Below are positions 34,259 to 42,850 of a DNA stretch of 64,000 nt, piece after piece. The DNA lies in assembly GCF_900129495.1 (NCBI RefSeq), contig NZ_FQVX01000001.1, positions 868,001 through 932,000 on the forward strand, in the 5' to 3' direction. Both the position numbers and the translations under genes were made by a program. Every line of letters begins with the position of its first letter. Positions within the stretch are counted from its first letter, which is position 1. The notes under the pieces are model-generated. The model saw only the letters and a program-made list of their open reading frames with translations, searched no databases and had not been told where the DNA came from. The DNA is from Geodermatophilus nigrescens (lineage in GTDB: Bacteria; Actinomycetota; Actinomycetes; Mycobacteriales; Geodermatophilaceae).

Positions 34259-35812
34259 TCAGTTGATGCAGCTCGTGTCGTCGGCGGTGCGGGCGGGGTC
34301 GGCGTCCTCCGCGGGCGCGGGCGTCGTCGGCTCCGTGGGCTGCCCGATCGCGGTGAAGTCCGCGCCCAGGATGAGCTGCACGGTGCCCGCGGTCGCGTCG
34401 TCGGCCACCTCCGTCACCGCCCCCGGCACCTGCGCGGCGAGGGTGGCGGCGAGCGCCTCGTCGCCGGCGGCGTGCCGGATCACCGTGCGGTCGTAGTCGC
34501 TGGAGTCGGCGTTGCCGGTGGAGACGACGGGGAAGCCGGCCGCCTCGAGCGCCGCGGTGGCCGACGCGGCCACCCCGCCGATGCCCGAGCCGTTGTAGAC
34601 CGCCACCAGCACCTCCGACGGGTCCACCGGGTCCGGCGCCGGGGCGTCGGACGCGGGCGCCTCCGGCTCGGCTGACAGGTTCGCGAAGAACGCGCGCAGC
34701 GTCGCGTCGTCGGCGAGCTCCACGATCGAGCTGCCGTTCTCGTCCCGGGCGTCCGGGTTCTCGATCGGCACGGTCTGGAAGTCGATGCTGCCCGCCGTCA
34801 CCCCCTGCATCTGCGCGGCGAGGTCGAGCAGGTCGAGGTCCTGGTCGACGGTCAGCGACTCCGACGCCGCCTGCACCAGCCGGCGCTGCGTGCCGAGGTC
34901 GAGCAGCACGTCCTGCGACAGGAGCTTGCGCAGCACCCCGCTGAGGAACACCTGCTGGCGCACGATCCGGTCGAGGTCGCCGCGGGGGAGCGCGTCGGTG
35001 CCGTCCGGCCGCACCCCGTGCCGCTGCCGGACGAACCGCAGCGCGTCGACGCCGGAGATCGTCTGCTCGCCGGCCGGGAACACCGCGCCGGAGTACTGCG
35101 AGTCGTCGACGGCGTAGCAGAGGTTCACCTCGACGCCGCCGATCACGCTGGTCAGCTCGAAGAAGCCGAGCAGGTCCACCTCGGCGTAGTGGTCGATGCG
35201 CAGGCCGCTGAGCTCGTTGATCGTCTGGATGAGCAGCTGCGCGCCGCCGGCCTGCCGCTCGGTCAGCGGTGCCGACTCGTCGACCCCCGAGTACCCGTAG
35301 GCGTAGGCCGCGTTGAGCTTGTCCATGCCGTAGCCGGGGATCTCGACGTAGGAGTCGCGGGGGAAGGAGACGAACGACGCGCTCGACCCGTCGGCCGGCA
35401 GGTGCACCAGGATCATCGTGTCGGTGTTGACGCCGGAGTCCACGCCGGCGCTGAGCTCGGCGAGCTGCTCGGGCGTGAGGTCCGCGCGGCTGTCGTTGCC
35501 CACCAGCAGCAGGTTCATCGCCTCCGGCGCGTCCCCGGAGTCGGCGTTGCCGTCGTCGGGGATGGCGTCGGTGCGGTTGACCCCGGCCTCGGCCACCTGG
35601 CCGAGGTACCAGCCCCACCCGCTGCCGGCGAGCAGCACTCCCGACAGCAGCGCGGCCACCACCCGGGCGACGACGACCCCGCGGTGCGAGCGGGCCCGCG
35701 GCTGCGCCGGGGAGGCCGGCGCCGCGTGCCGGGCGGACCGGCCCGCGCGCGGGTCGAGACGCGGCGGCAGCGGCCGGCCGGAGGGGTCGCCGGGCGGGGT
35801 GCGGTCGCTCAC
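34259..35812 (-). CDS. LytR-CpsA-Psr (LCP) family protein with LytR_C domain
   Basis: A 517-residue cell-wall polymer ligase. A Pro/Arg-rich cytosolic N-terminus (1-45) is followed by a membrane helix (about 46-68), an extracytosolic LCP domain (SFPRDSYVEIPGYG, RFVRQRHG, LDRIVRQQ motifs holding the catalytic Arg/Asp residues), and a C-terminal LytR_C domain (about 390-490). LCP enzymes attach arabinogalactan or teichoic-type polymers to peptidoglycan. The leaderless GTG follows TACCCT by 7 nt. Confidence 0.92.
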   Translation of the reverse strand: MSDRTPPGDPSGRPLPPRLDPRAGRSARHAAPASPAQPRARSHRGVVVARVVAALLSGVLLAGSGWGWYLGQVAEAGVNRTDAIPDDGNADSGDAPEAMNLLLVGNDSRADLTPEQLAELSAGVDSGVNTDTMILVHLPADGSSASFVSFPRDSYVEIPGYGMDKLNAAYAYGYSGVDESAPLTERQAGGAQLLIQTINELSGLRIDHYAEVDLLGFFELTSVIGGVEVNLCYAVDDSQYSGAVFPAGEQTISGVDALRFVRQRHGVRPDGTDALPRGDLDRIVRQQVFLSGVLRKLLSQDVLLDLGTQRRLVQAASESLTVDQDLDLLDLAAQMQGVTAGSIDFQTVPIENPDARDENGSSIVELADDATLRAFFANLSAEPEAPASDAPAPDPVDPSEVLVAVYNGSGIGGVAASATAALEAAGFPVVSTGNADSSDYDRTVIRHAAGDEALAATLAAQVPGAVTEVADDATAGTVQLILGADFTAIGQPTEPTTPAPAEDADPARTADDTSCIN

Positions 35813-35878
35813 GCGCGGCAGGGTAGGGCCGCCCGGCGGCCCGTGGGTGCCGTCGGGACCCGGCTCGCCGGAGGCGGC

Positions 35879-36073
35879 TCAGCGCACGTAGGTGGTGCCG
35901 CCGCCGAGGGCGGTCAGCACGACCATGCCGATGAAGGCGAGCGCGATGAAGAGGACGACGGCGGCGAACAGCAGCCAGCTGCGGTCCTCGATGCCGGGCT
36001 TTTCCGCAGGGCTGGGCGGCGGAGCCTGCTCGGCCGGCTGCTCGGTGGGCGGATGGTCGACGGGTGCGGTCAT
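35879..36073 (-). CDS. Small single-pass membrane protein, 64 aa
   Basis: A Pro/Glu-rich cytosolic N-terminus (1-30) and one membrane helix (WLLFAAVVLFIALAFIGMVVLTAL). No family recognised. GGGAG lies 5 nt before the ATG. Its promoter is notable: a DevR-like box at 36132-36147 lies exactly 22 nt upstream of a TAGCGT -10, the same architecture as in front of the trypsin-like protease gene at 37537. That makes it a candidate stress- or hypoxia-responsive protein. Confidence 0.7.
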   Translation of the reverse strand: MTAPVDHPPTEQPAEQAPPPSPAEKPGIEDRSWLLFAAVVLFIALAFIGMVVLTALGGGTTYVR

Positions 36074-36103
36074 GACGACTCCCGGGGGTGCGCCTGTGCC
36101 GCC

Positions 36104-36147
36104 ACGCTAGGGCGGCCGCGGGTGCTCCCGGAGGGTCGGAGGTCCCT
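36104..36147 (-). promoter_or_regulatory. DevR/NarL-like box and -10 for 35879-36073 gene
   Basis: AGGGTCGGAGGTCCCT (36132-36147) fits GGGNC-N4-GNCCC, close to the DevR/DosR consensus half-sites GGGAC and GTCCC. TAGCGT on the minus strand (36109-36104) lies 22 nt downstream, placing the box centre near -42, the class II activator position. Confidence 0.55.
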
Positions 36148-36149
36148 GG

Positions 36150-37376
36150 TCAGGCGGGCAGCGCGCCGGTCGCGCGGGCCTGCTCGGCGCCGCAGGCGAG
36201 CAGCAGGTCGACGTCGCCGAGGTCCAGCGGTCGCCAGCGCAGGACCGAGCAGGTCCACAGTCCGCCGTGCACCGCCAGCCGCAGCCGGGCGCCCGGCACG
36301 TCGAGCCGGACGCCGCCGGGCGGGGTCGGCGCGGCGCCGCCGGCGGGGAGCACCAGCGCCGTCCGGCCGGTGTTGAGCCGCGGCACCGGCGCCTCGGTGT
36401 GCAGCGCCAGCCGGGTGGTGGGCGGCAGGCCGGGCAGCGCGCCGCGCAGGACGGCGAACGCGGTGCCCGGCACCGGGTTGGCCGGGAAGGCGGCGGTGTA
36501 GGCGCGCGGGTCCTCCGGCGTCAGCCGGAAGTGCGCGGCGAGCGCGGCGAGGGCGCCGGCCTGGGCCGCCGGAGGCACGAGCTCGGGCGGCAGGGGTTGT
36601 GCGCCGGGAGGCGGCAGCGGCTGCTCGGCCGGCTGCGGCCGGGCCAGCGGGCGGCAGGCGGCGGCCAGGGCGTCGCCGGCGTCGACGGCCATCCGCAGCA
36701 GCCCGTCGAGGTCGTGCTCGCCGGTGACGTAGCCGTTGCGCCGCAGCACCACGGTGCCGAAGCGGTACGCCACCTCGAAGAAGGCGTTGCGCGCGCCGGC
36801 GCGCACCACCGCGGCGAGCGGGCCGCGGGCCAGCGCGTCGACGACGCCGTCCGGCAGCGGCCGCTCCGCGTCGAGCACCGCGCCGGTCGAGCCCAGCGGC
36901 ACCGCCCGCCGCGACGCCGTCCGGGTGCCCGCGCCGCAGCGCACGGTGAACGCCGGCAGCAGTCCGGCCTCCGGTGTCAGCGTGGCCACGCCGGTGCACG
37001 GCACGCCGACGTACTGCTCCTCGTCGTCCCCGGTGAACCAGGAGGAGACGCTCGACCGGTACCTCGACACCACGCCGTAGAACGTCCAGGGGCCCACCGG
37101 GCCGTCGCCGTCCAGCGGCCACGGGAAGCGCCAGTGCCAGAGGACGACGTCGCGGCCGCCGACCGTCCCGCGCAGCACGTTCGACTGCAGCTCCGGCTCC
37201 ATCGGCAGCGCCGCGGCGTACCCGCTCGGGTTGAGGCTGCCCAGCGGCTCGAGCCCGCGGGCGTGCGCGAAGGTGGTGAGGTCGGCGTCGGGTCCGCCCC
37301 GCTTGGCGTCGGCGCGGTCGCGGGGGTCGAGGGCGGCGCGCCCGCGCAGGCGCGAGGCGACCGTCGGTCGGGTCAC
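36150..37376 (-). CDS. Hypothetical protein, 408 aa
   Basis: I do not recognise this protein. It is soluble, without signal peptide or membrane helix, and rich in Pro and Arg. A middle region with GPWTFYGVVSRYRSSVSSWF and several LPPG-type loops suggests a mixed alpha/beta or beta-rich fold. GTG at 37376 was chosen because GGAGG precedes it and because upstream frames give low-complexity sequence. A TAGCGT -10 lies at 37413-37408. A DevR-like box shared with the divergent protease gene is about 90 bp upstream. Confidence 0.7.
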   Translation of the reverse strand: MTRPTVASRLRGRAALDPRDRADAKRGGPDADLTTFAHARGLEPLGSLNPSGYAAALPMEPELQSNVLRGTVGGRDVVLWHWRFPWPLDGDGPVGPWTFYGVVSRYRSSVSSWFTGDDEEQYVGVPCTGVATLTPEAGLLPAFTVRCGAGTRTASRRAVPLGSTGAVLDAERPLPDGVVDALARGPLAAVVRAGARNAFFEVAYRFGTVVLRRNGYVTGEHDLDGLLRMAVDAGDALAAACRPLARPQPAEQPLPPPGAQPLPPELVPPAAQAGALAALAAHFRLTPEDPRAYTAAFPANPVPGTAFAVLRGALPGLPPTTRLALHTEAPVPRLNTGRTALVLPAGGAAPTPPGGVRLDVPGARLRLAVHGGLWTCSVLRWRPLDLGDVDLLLACGAEQARATGALPA

Positions 37377-37460
37377 GGGTCCTCCATCCGGGACGGGAGC
37401 GCGCGGCACGCTAGCGGCGCGCGGATGGTCAGGGGAGGCCTCCGCGCACGTCCGCCGGCG

Positions 37461-37504
37461 AGGGTCGGAGGTCCCTGGCCGGAGGGCCGGCGGGTTCCTA
37501 CCGT
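37461..37504 (+). promoter_or_regulatory. DevR/NarL-like box and -10 for secreted protease gene
   Basis: The 16-mer AGGGTCGGAGGTCCCT (37461-37476) is identical to the copy at 36132. It is followed after exactly 22 nt by a TACCGT -10 (37499-37504). The identity of box and spacing at two promoters is strong evidence of a shared activator. Confidence 0.6.
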
Positions 37505-37536
37505 TCCGCTCCACCATCGAGAGAGCGGGGGACCCC

Positions 37537-38352
37537 ATGAGGCACCGGCGACTGTTCCTGACCACCGCGCTGGCCGCGGCCGTCGTCACGGCGACGGCGA
37601 GCCCGGCGGGCGCGATCACCTTCGGCCAGCCCGACGGCCACCGGCATCCCGAGGTCGGCGCGCTGCTCGTCGACGTCGACCCGGGCAGTCCCGGCCCGGA
37701 GGCCATCTGTTCCGGCACCCTGATCGCGCCGACGGTCTTCCTCACCGCCGCCCACTGCACGGTCGAGGCCGAGGCCGGGGGTGCACCGATCTGGGTCACC
37801 TTCGCCTCCGACTACGACGAGGACACGCCTGACGCCACCGGCGCGATCGCCGGCACGGCGCACAGCCACCCGGAGTTCGGCGCACCCGGCGGCGGTGCCG
37901 ACGCCCACGACATCGCCGTCGTGCTGCTGGCGTCCGCCCCGGCCGGGATCACCCCGGCGCAGCTGCCCGAGGCCGGGCTGCTCGACGAGCTCGGTCAGCG
38001 GGCCCTCCGCAGCCAGACCTTCACCGCGGTCGGCTACGGCGCCGTCCGGGAGGACAAGACCGGTGGCCCGCACGGGCTGCTCGACCCCGAGGGCATCCGC
38101 CGCTTCGCCCTGCAGACGGGGCTGTCGCTGCAGAAGACCTGGTTCACCCTGTCGATGCAACCCTCCACCGGCGACGGCGGCACCTGCTACGGCGACTCCG
38201 GCGGCCCGCACTTCCTCGGCGGCGTGACCAGTCACCTGCTGGTCAGCCTGACCGTCACCGGTGACGCGATGTGCCGGGCCACCGACCGCACCTACCGCCT
38301 CGACACGGCCTCCGCCCGGGCGTTCCTGGCTGAGTACGTCGAGCTGCCCTAG
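37537..38352 (+). CDS. Secreted trypsin-like serine protease (S1 family)
   Basis: A 271-residue secreted protease. The signal peptide is residues 1-26 (ending SPAGA). The catalytic triad is visible as H73 (LTAAHC), D125 (AHDIAVV) and S221 (GDSGGP). Cysteines flank the His and Ser loops (C58, C74, C217), giving possible disulfides. GGGGGA precedes the ATG. The promoter has a DevR-like box 22 nt upstream of TACCGT, identical to that of a small membrane protein gene 1.4 kb away. Ends in TAG. Confidence 0.9.
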   Translation: MRHRRLFLTTALAAAVVTATASPAGAITFGQPDGHRHPEVGALLVDVDPGSPGPEAICSGTLIAPTVFLTAAHCTVEAEAGGAPIWVTFASDYDEDTPDATGAIAGTAHSHPEFGAPGGGADAHDIAVVLLASAPAGITPAQLPEAGLLDELGQRALRSQTFTAVGYGAVREDKTGGPHGLLDPEGIRRFALQTGLSLQKTWFTLSMQPSTGDGGTCYGDSGGPHFLGGVTSHLLVSLTVTGDAMCRATDRTYRLDTASARAFLAEYVELP

Positions 38353-38370
38353 CGGGCGCGGCGCAGGCGC

Positions 38371-38964
38371 TCAGCCGATCGTCAGGCCGAGCGCCTGCGC
38401 CAGCACCACCGCCTGCTCGGCGCGGATCCGGGCGCCGTCGAGGGGCACCTCCCGCGGGTCGAAGGCAGCCAGGTCGCTGCCGCGCAGGTCGGCACCCGAC
38501 CAGCGGCTGCCGTCGAGGGCGGCGGCCGACAGGTCGCAGTCCGTCACCGCGGCGCCGTTGAGGTCGGCGCCACGGAGGTCGGCCTCGCGCAGCCGCACGC
38601 CCGCGAACTGAGTGCCCCGCAGGTCGGCGTCGACCAGCGACACGAACGACCAGTCGCCGCCGCTCACCCGCAGCGGGCGCAGCGAGCAGGACGAGAAGAC
38701 GCTGCCGAGCACCGCGCAGTCGGTGAACTCGGCGGTGGTGAACGAGCACGCGGTGAACCGGCAGCCGCGGAACGCCGAGGCCTCGTGCCGCCCGGCCGAC
38801 AGCCGGCAGTCGGTGAACGCGCAGTCCTCGAACGTGGCGCCCACCGACGTCGTCTCCGACAGGTCGACGTTCAGCAGCGTGCAGCGCACGAACGACCGGC
38901 CGGAGAGGTCCTCGCCCCACCAGTCCTCGCCGCGCAGGGTCGCGTCCTCCACCGGGGCGGTCAC
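38371..38964 (-). CDS. Pentapeptide repeat protein
   Basis: A 197-residue protein built of A(D/N)LXX-type pentapeptide repeats, for example LRGTQFAGVRLREADLRGADLN. Such proteins form right-handed beta-helices; some mimic DNA and protect gyrase from quinolones. An N-terminal LRGEDWWGEDLSGRSF region and an imperfect repeat middle are visible. The GTG at 38964 is leaderless, 7 nt after TAGGTT. It is convergent with the secreted protease gene. Confidence 0.85.
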   Translation of the reverse strand: MTAPVEDATLRGEDWWGEDLSGRSFVRCTLLNVDLSETTSVGATFEDCAFTDCRLSAGRHEASAFRGCRFTACSFTTAEFTDCAVLGSVFSSCSLRPLRVSGGDWSFVSLVDADLRGTQFAGVRLREADLRGADLNGAAVTDCDLSAAALDGSRWSGADLRGSDLAAFDPREVPLDGARIRAEQAVVLAQALGLTIG

Positions 38965-39079
38965 GCCGGCGAACCTAGCCCGGGTGGCGCGGAGCACATC
39001 CCCAGGCACACTCGGTCGTTGTGTTGCACGAGCGCCCGCGACGACGCGGGCGCCCGACCGCGAGGAGACGCGACCCGCG

Positions 39080-40117
39080 ATGACGAGGTCCCGACTGCTG
39101 GCCGCCGTGACCGCGGCCCTCACCGGCGCCACCGCCGCCGTCCTGCTCGGGAGCGGCACCGCCGGCGCCGCCCCGGCGCCCGCGACCGCCGACACCGGCG
39201 CGTTCGCGCCGCTCGACCGGCCCGGGCCGCGGCTGTCGGTGCCGCGCGACGCCCTCGACGCGAGCCTCGACTGCAACGGCCCGCTGCGCGGCGTCGCGCA
39301 GGACCCGGTCCTGCTGGTGCCCGGCACCACGATGGACCCGCACGTGGGCTTCGACTGGAACTACGCCCGCGCCTTCGACCAGCGCGGCCTGCGGTGGTGC
39401 ACCGTGACGCTGCCCTTCGACGCCACCGGCGACATCCAGGTGGCCGGCGAGCACGTCGTGCACGCGATCCGCACGATGGCGCAGCAGTCACGCCGCGACG
39501 TCGACGTCGTCGGCTGGAGCCAGGGCGGGATGGTGCCGCGCTGGGCGCTGCGGTTCTGGCCCGACACCCGCGCGCTCGTCGACGACCTCGTCGGCCTCTC
39601 GCCGTCCAACCACGGCACCGCGCTGTCGGAGGTGACCTGCGGCGACTGCAACCCGGCCTTCCACCAGCAGGCCGCGGGCTCGGCGTTCCTCGCCGCGCTC
39701 AACAGCGGCGCGGAGACCTTCGCCGGCGTCGACTACACGGTGGCCTACACGGCGCTCGACGAGGTCGTCGTCCCCAACACCCCGGGCATCGCGAGCTCCG
39801 CGCTGCGCACCGGAGAGGGCGCGATCAGCAACATCGCCACGCAGGAGGTCTGCCCGGCCAACGCGGCCGACCACTTCGCCATCGGCAGCCACGACCCGGT
39901 CGGCTACGCGATCGCCCTCGACGCGCTCACCCACGACGGGCCCGCGGTGCGCTCGCGCATCCCGCTCGGCACCTGCCTGCAGCCGTTCCAGCCCGGCGTC
40001 GACCCGCTCACCTTCGGGCCCACCTACGCCGGGTTCCTCGCCTACGCCACGGACTCGGACGGCAACGCGCCCGACGTCCCGGAGGAGCCGGCGCTGGCTC
40101 CCTACGTGTACCGCTGA
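39080..40117 (+). CDS. Secreted triacylglycerol lipase/esterase (CalB-like)
   Basis: A 345-residue secreted alpha/beta hydrolase. The signal peptide is about residues 1-31 (GTAGAAPA). The nucleophile elbow is GWSQGG with S148, followed by LSPSNHGT. DEVVVPN and DHFAIGSHDPVGY loops are candidate sites for the acid and the histidine. Four cysteines suggest disulfides (C107, C198/C202 region, C298 region). Similar to lipases of the Candida antarctica lipase B fold. GAGGAG lies upstream of the ATG at a long distance of 12 nt. Confidence 0.88.
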   Translation: MTRSRLLAAVTAALTGATAAVLLGSGTAGAAPAPATADTGAFAPLDRPGPRLSVPRDALDASLDCNGPLRGVAQDPVLLVPGTTMDPHVGFDWNYARAFDQRGLRWCTVTLPFDATGDIQVAGEHVVHAIRTMAQQSRRDVDVVGWSQGGMVPRWALRFWPDTRALVDDLVGLSPSNHGTALSEVTCGDCNPAFHQQAAGSAFLAALNSGAETFAGVDYTVAYTALDEVVVPNTPGIASSALRTGEGAISNIATQEVCPANAADHFAIGSHDPVGYAIALDALTHDGPAVRSRIPLGTCLQPFQPGVDPLTFGPTYAGFLAYATDSDGNAPDVPEEPALAPYVYR

Positions 40118-40166
40118 GGAGGGGGACGGCCGCCGCTGCCGCTGCGGCGGCCGTCCTCGGCGCGGG

Positions 40167-40403
40167 TCAGCCGCCGCGCTCGACCTCGGCCTGCACGATC
40201 CCGCCGATCGCGGTGCGCAGCGCCTCGTTGCCGGTGTCCCCCTCGGCCAGCGCGGCGCGGGCGTCCTCGGGCAGCAGCGCGGGGTCGACGTCGTCGAGCC
40301 AGGCCACGTCGTCGCCGTTGCGGCGGCCGATCTGCAGCCCCTCGCCGCCCTGCCGGACCACGTAGGTCTCGCTGTCGATCTCGATCGTCAGGTCGTCGCT
40401 CAT
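40167..40403 (-). CDS. Small acidic hypothetical protein, 78 aa
   Basis: A small acidic protein (SDDLTIEIDSETYVVRQ...) with an N-terminal beta hairpin and a helical C-terminus ending IVQAEVERGG. No family recognised. The leaderless ATG follows TAGGGG by 6 nt. It is divergent from cutA, and the genes' starts are 49 bp apart, leaving room only for overlapping promoters. Function unknown. Confidence 0.65.
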   Translation of the reverse strand: MSDDLTIEIDSETYVVRQGGEGLQIGRRNGDDVAWLDDVDPALLPEDARAALAEGDTGNEALRTAIGGIVQAEVERGG

Positions 40404-40452
40404 GGGCGGCCCCTACCCGGCGCGGCCCGTGGCACGCACCCAGGATGGGCGG

Positions 40453-40773
40453 GTGGACGTCGTCGAGGTGGTGGTCACCGGGCCGGACGCCGGCTGGCTG
40501 GCCGGTTACACGCGCACCGTGGTCGAGGAGCGGCTGGCCGCCTGCGGCCACCAGTTCGCCGCGATCCGCTCGGTCTACCGCTGGGAGGGCGCGGTGCACG
40601 ACGAGCCGGAGGCGCGCGTCGCGCTGCACACCCGCGCGGCCCTCGTCCCCGAGCTGGTCGCGCGCACCGCGGAGCTGCACCCCTACGACGTCCCGTGCGT
40701 CCTCGCGCTGCCGGTGTCCGGCGGCAACGAGGACTACCTGCGCTGGGTGGTGGCCGAGACCCGCGAGCCCTGA
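40453..40773 (+). CDS. cutA: CutA-like divalent-cation tolerance protein
   Basis: A 106-residue CutA-family trimer-forming protein with ferredoxin-like fold. The VEERLAACGHQFAAIRSVYRWEGAV segment and the end DEPEARVALHT...HPYDVPCV match the family. CutA is linked to Cu2+ tolerance in E. coli but its role elsewhere is unclear. The GTG at 40453 gives normal length; the leader is short with weak CAGGAT as a -10. It is divergent from a small acidic protein gene. Confidence 0.85.
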   Translation: MDVVEVVVTGPDAGWLAGYTRTVVEERLAACGHQFAAIRSVYRWEGAVHDEPEARVALHTRAALVPELVARTAELHPYDVPCVLALPVSGGNEDYLRWVVAETREP

Positions 40774-40781
40774 CGGGCGGG

Positions 40782-41069
40782 TCAGCCGGGTTCGCCGCGC
40801 AGCTTCCGCCGGGCGACGACGACCAGGTCCACCAGCGCCACCGCGCCGAGGACGAACAGCAGCACCGCCGGCCACGCGGGCAGGTCGGTGCGCAGCCACA
40901 GGACCCCGAACACCACGCACACGACCAGGCCGAACGCCGCCAGCACCAGCCGCAGGGTCAGGGCCGACTGCGCCGGGGCCGCGCCGAGCAGCCCCGCCGT
41001 CGGGTCGTGGTGGTCGGGCAGGCCCCGCTCGTAGTCCTCACGGGTCAGCTTCCGCCGCGGCTCGCTCAC
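40782..41069 (-). CDS. Small two-pass membrane protein, 95 aa
   Basis: A conserved-looking small protein: a charged N-terminus (RRKLTREDYERGLPDHHDP) and two hydrophobic helices (LVLAAFGLVVCVVFGVLWL and AWPAVLLFVLGAVALVDLVVVA). No family recognised beyond membrane character. The GTG at 41069 is 6 nt after TACCCC and therefore probably leaderless; an ATG further upstream is less likely. Function unknown. Confidence 0.7.
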   Translation of the reverse strand: MSEPRRKLTREDYERGLPDHHDPTAGLLGAAPAQSALTLRLVLAAFGLVVCVVFGVLWLRTDLPAWPAVLLFVLGAVALVDLVVVARRKLRGEPG

Positions 41070-41116
41070 GGGAGAGGGGTACCCGGTGCCGGCCCCGGCC
41101 ACCCGGATCGGCCGCT

Positions 41117-41158
41117 GTGAGGACGGCCGGGTGAGGACGGCCGGGTGAGGATGGCCGG
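41117..41158 (+). repeat. 14-bp tandem repeat forming three mini-ORFs
   Basis: GTGAGGACGGCCGG occurs at 41117-41130 and 41131-41144, and a third copy with one change occupies 41145-41158, ending at the GTG of the next gene. Each copy encodes a five-residue ORF (GTG to TGA) whose stop overlaps the next GTG as GTGA. Confidence 0.8.
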
Positions 41159-41572
41159 GTGACGCCGCCCGCCCGCGACTCGACCGCCGTCCTGCGCGAC
41201 CTCGGCGCCGCCCTCCGGGCCGCCGCGCCGGCCGGCGCCGCCCGGCTGCGCTACCGCGCCGTCGTCGTCGGCGACGTCCGCCGCGACCAGCTCACCGCCG
41301 AGCCGGGCACGGGGGAGGAGCTGCCCGTGCCCGCCGCCGTGCGCCGCGCGGCCGAGGAGCTCAAGCGCGCCATGTGGACGCCGGAGCGCGGCACCTGGCT
41401 GCAGACCGAGATGGTCCTCGACCTGGCCAGCGGCCGGCTGGTGCCGATCTTCAACGCCGAGGCCGCCCCGCCCGGACCGCCGCTGCCGCCCGGGGCGGTC
41501 GCCGCGGAGCTGCGCGCCTACCCGCGCCCGCCCGGCGCCGTGCCCGGCTGGATGGGCGAACCGACCGGCTGA
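41159..41572 (+). CDS. Hypothetical protein, 137 aa
   Basis: A Pro/Ala/Arg-rich protein with a predicted alpha+beta fold (LRYRAVVVGDVRRDQL and TWLQTEMVLDLASGRLVPIFN strands). No family recognised. The GTG at 41159 begins the fourth unit of a 14-bp repeat; the three units upstream are mini-ORFs whose stops overlap the next start, so translation could be passed down the series. It ends 27 bp before prfB. Confidence 0.68.
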   Translation: MTPPARDSTAVLRDLGAALRAAAPAGAARLRYRAVVVGDVRRDQLTAEPGTGEELPVPAAVRRAAEELKRAMWTPERGTWLQTEMVLDLASGRLVPIFNAEAAPPGPPLPPGAVAAELRAYPRPPGAVPGWMGEPTG

Positions 41573-41599
41573 CCCCGCGGCGCACTACCCTGGATCGAC

Positions 41600-42712
41600 G
41601 TGGCCGCAGACTTCTCCGTCGTCCTCGACGAACTCGACACGACCCTCTCCAGCATCGAGTCCGTCCTCGACGTCGACAAGCTCCGCCGGGAGGTCTCCGA
41701 GCTCGAGCAGCAGGCCGCCGCGCCGGACCTGTGGAACGACGTCGAGGCCGCCCAGGCGCTGACCTCGAAGCTGTCCTACCTGCAGGGCGACCTGCGCCGC
41801 GTCGAGGAGCTGCGCCGCCGGCTCGACGACGTCGGCGTGCTGCACGAGATGGCGCAGGAGGAGTCCGACGAGGCCACCGCCGCCGAGGCCGAGCGCGAGC
41901 TGGCCGCCCTGCGCACCGAGATCGACGAGCTCGAGGTCCGCACGCTGCTCAACGGCGAGTACGACTCCCGCGAGGCGCTGGTGACCATCCGCTCGGAGGC
42001 CGGCGGCGTCGACGCGGCCGACTTCGCCGAGATGCTCATGCGGATGTACCTGCGCTGGGCCGAGCGCCACCGCTACCCGATCGAGGTCTACGACACCTCC
42101 TACGCCGAGGAGGCCGGCATCAAGTCGGCCACCTTCGCCGTCAAGCAGCCCTACGCCTACGGCACGCTGTCGGTCGAGCAGGGCACCCACCGGCTGGTGC
42201 GCATCTCGCCGTTCGACAACCAGGGCCGCCGGCAGACGTCGTTCGCCGGCGTCGAGGTGCTGCCGGTCGTCGAGCAGACCGACCACGTCGACATCCCCGA
42301 GAACGAGATCCGCATCGACGTCTTCCGGTCCTCGGGCCCCGGCGGGCAGAGCGTGAACACCACCGACTCCGCCGTCCGCATCACCCACCTGCCGACCGGC
42401 ATCGTGGTGTCCTGCCAGAACGAGAAGAGCCAGATCCAGAACCGCGCCGCCGCCCTGCGGGTGCTGCAGGCGCGGCTGCTCGCGGTCCGCCAGGCCGAGC
42501 AGCGCGCGGAGATGGACGCCCTCAAGGGCGAGGGCTCCAGCTGGGGCAACCAGATGCGCTCCTACGTGCTGCACCCGTACCAGATGGTCAAGGACCTGCG
42601 GACCGAGCAGGAGACCGGCAACACGACGGCGGTCCTCGATGGCGACATCGACTCGTTCATCGAGGCCGGCATCCGCTGGCGCCGCCAGCAGGAGAGCGTC
42701 CCGGCGTCCTGA
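41600..42712 (+). CDS. prfB: Peptide chain release factor 2
   Basis: A 370-residue RF2 that recognises UAA and UGA. The tripeptide anticodon SPF is at about residues 203-205 and the catalytic GGQ at about 248-250. No internal stop or programmed frameshift is needed here; the ORF is continuous, unlike E. coli. The leaderless GTG follows TACCCT by 8 nt. It heads the conserved prfB-ftsE-ftsX-smpB arrangement. RF1, not RF2, reads UAG, so amber recoding is decided outside this gene. Confidence 0.96.
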   Translation: MAADFSVVLDELDTTLSSIESVLDVDKLRREVSELEQQAAAPDLWNDVEAAQALTSKLSYLQGDLRRVEELRRRLDDVGVLHEMAQEESDEATAAEAERELAALRTEIDELEVRTLLNGEYDSREALVTIRSEAGGVDAADFAEMLMRMYLRWAERHRYPIEVYDTSYAEEAGIKSATFAVKQPYAYGTLSVEQGTHRLVRISPFDNQGRRQTSFAGVEVLPVVEQTDHVDIPENEIRIDVFRSSGPGGQSVNTTDSAVRITHLPTGIVVSCQNEKSQIQNRAAALRVLQARLLAVRQAEQRAEMDALKGEGSSWGNQMRSYVLHPYQMVKDLRTEQETGNTTAVLDGDIDSFIEAGIRWRRQQESVPAS

Positions 42713-42850
42713 CGCCGTCGACCCCGTCACAGTCGGCGGGGGTTCGGCGGGCGCACCTCCGGGGTAGTGCAGCAGATTCGCGCAACGCGCCCGGTGCGTC
42801 TCGCCGCGAACCGCTCATGGTGCGGTCCCGGGCAGGTACCGTGGCCCCTC

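Noticed and set aside
41600-42712. Programmed +1 frameshift in prfB as in E. coli
   Set aside because: The frame is continuous with no early in-frame UGA, so no frameshift is needed.
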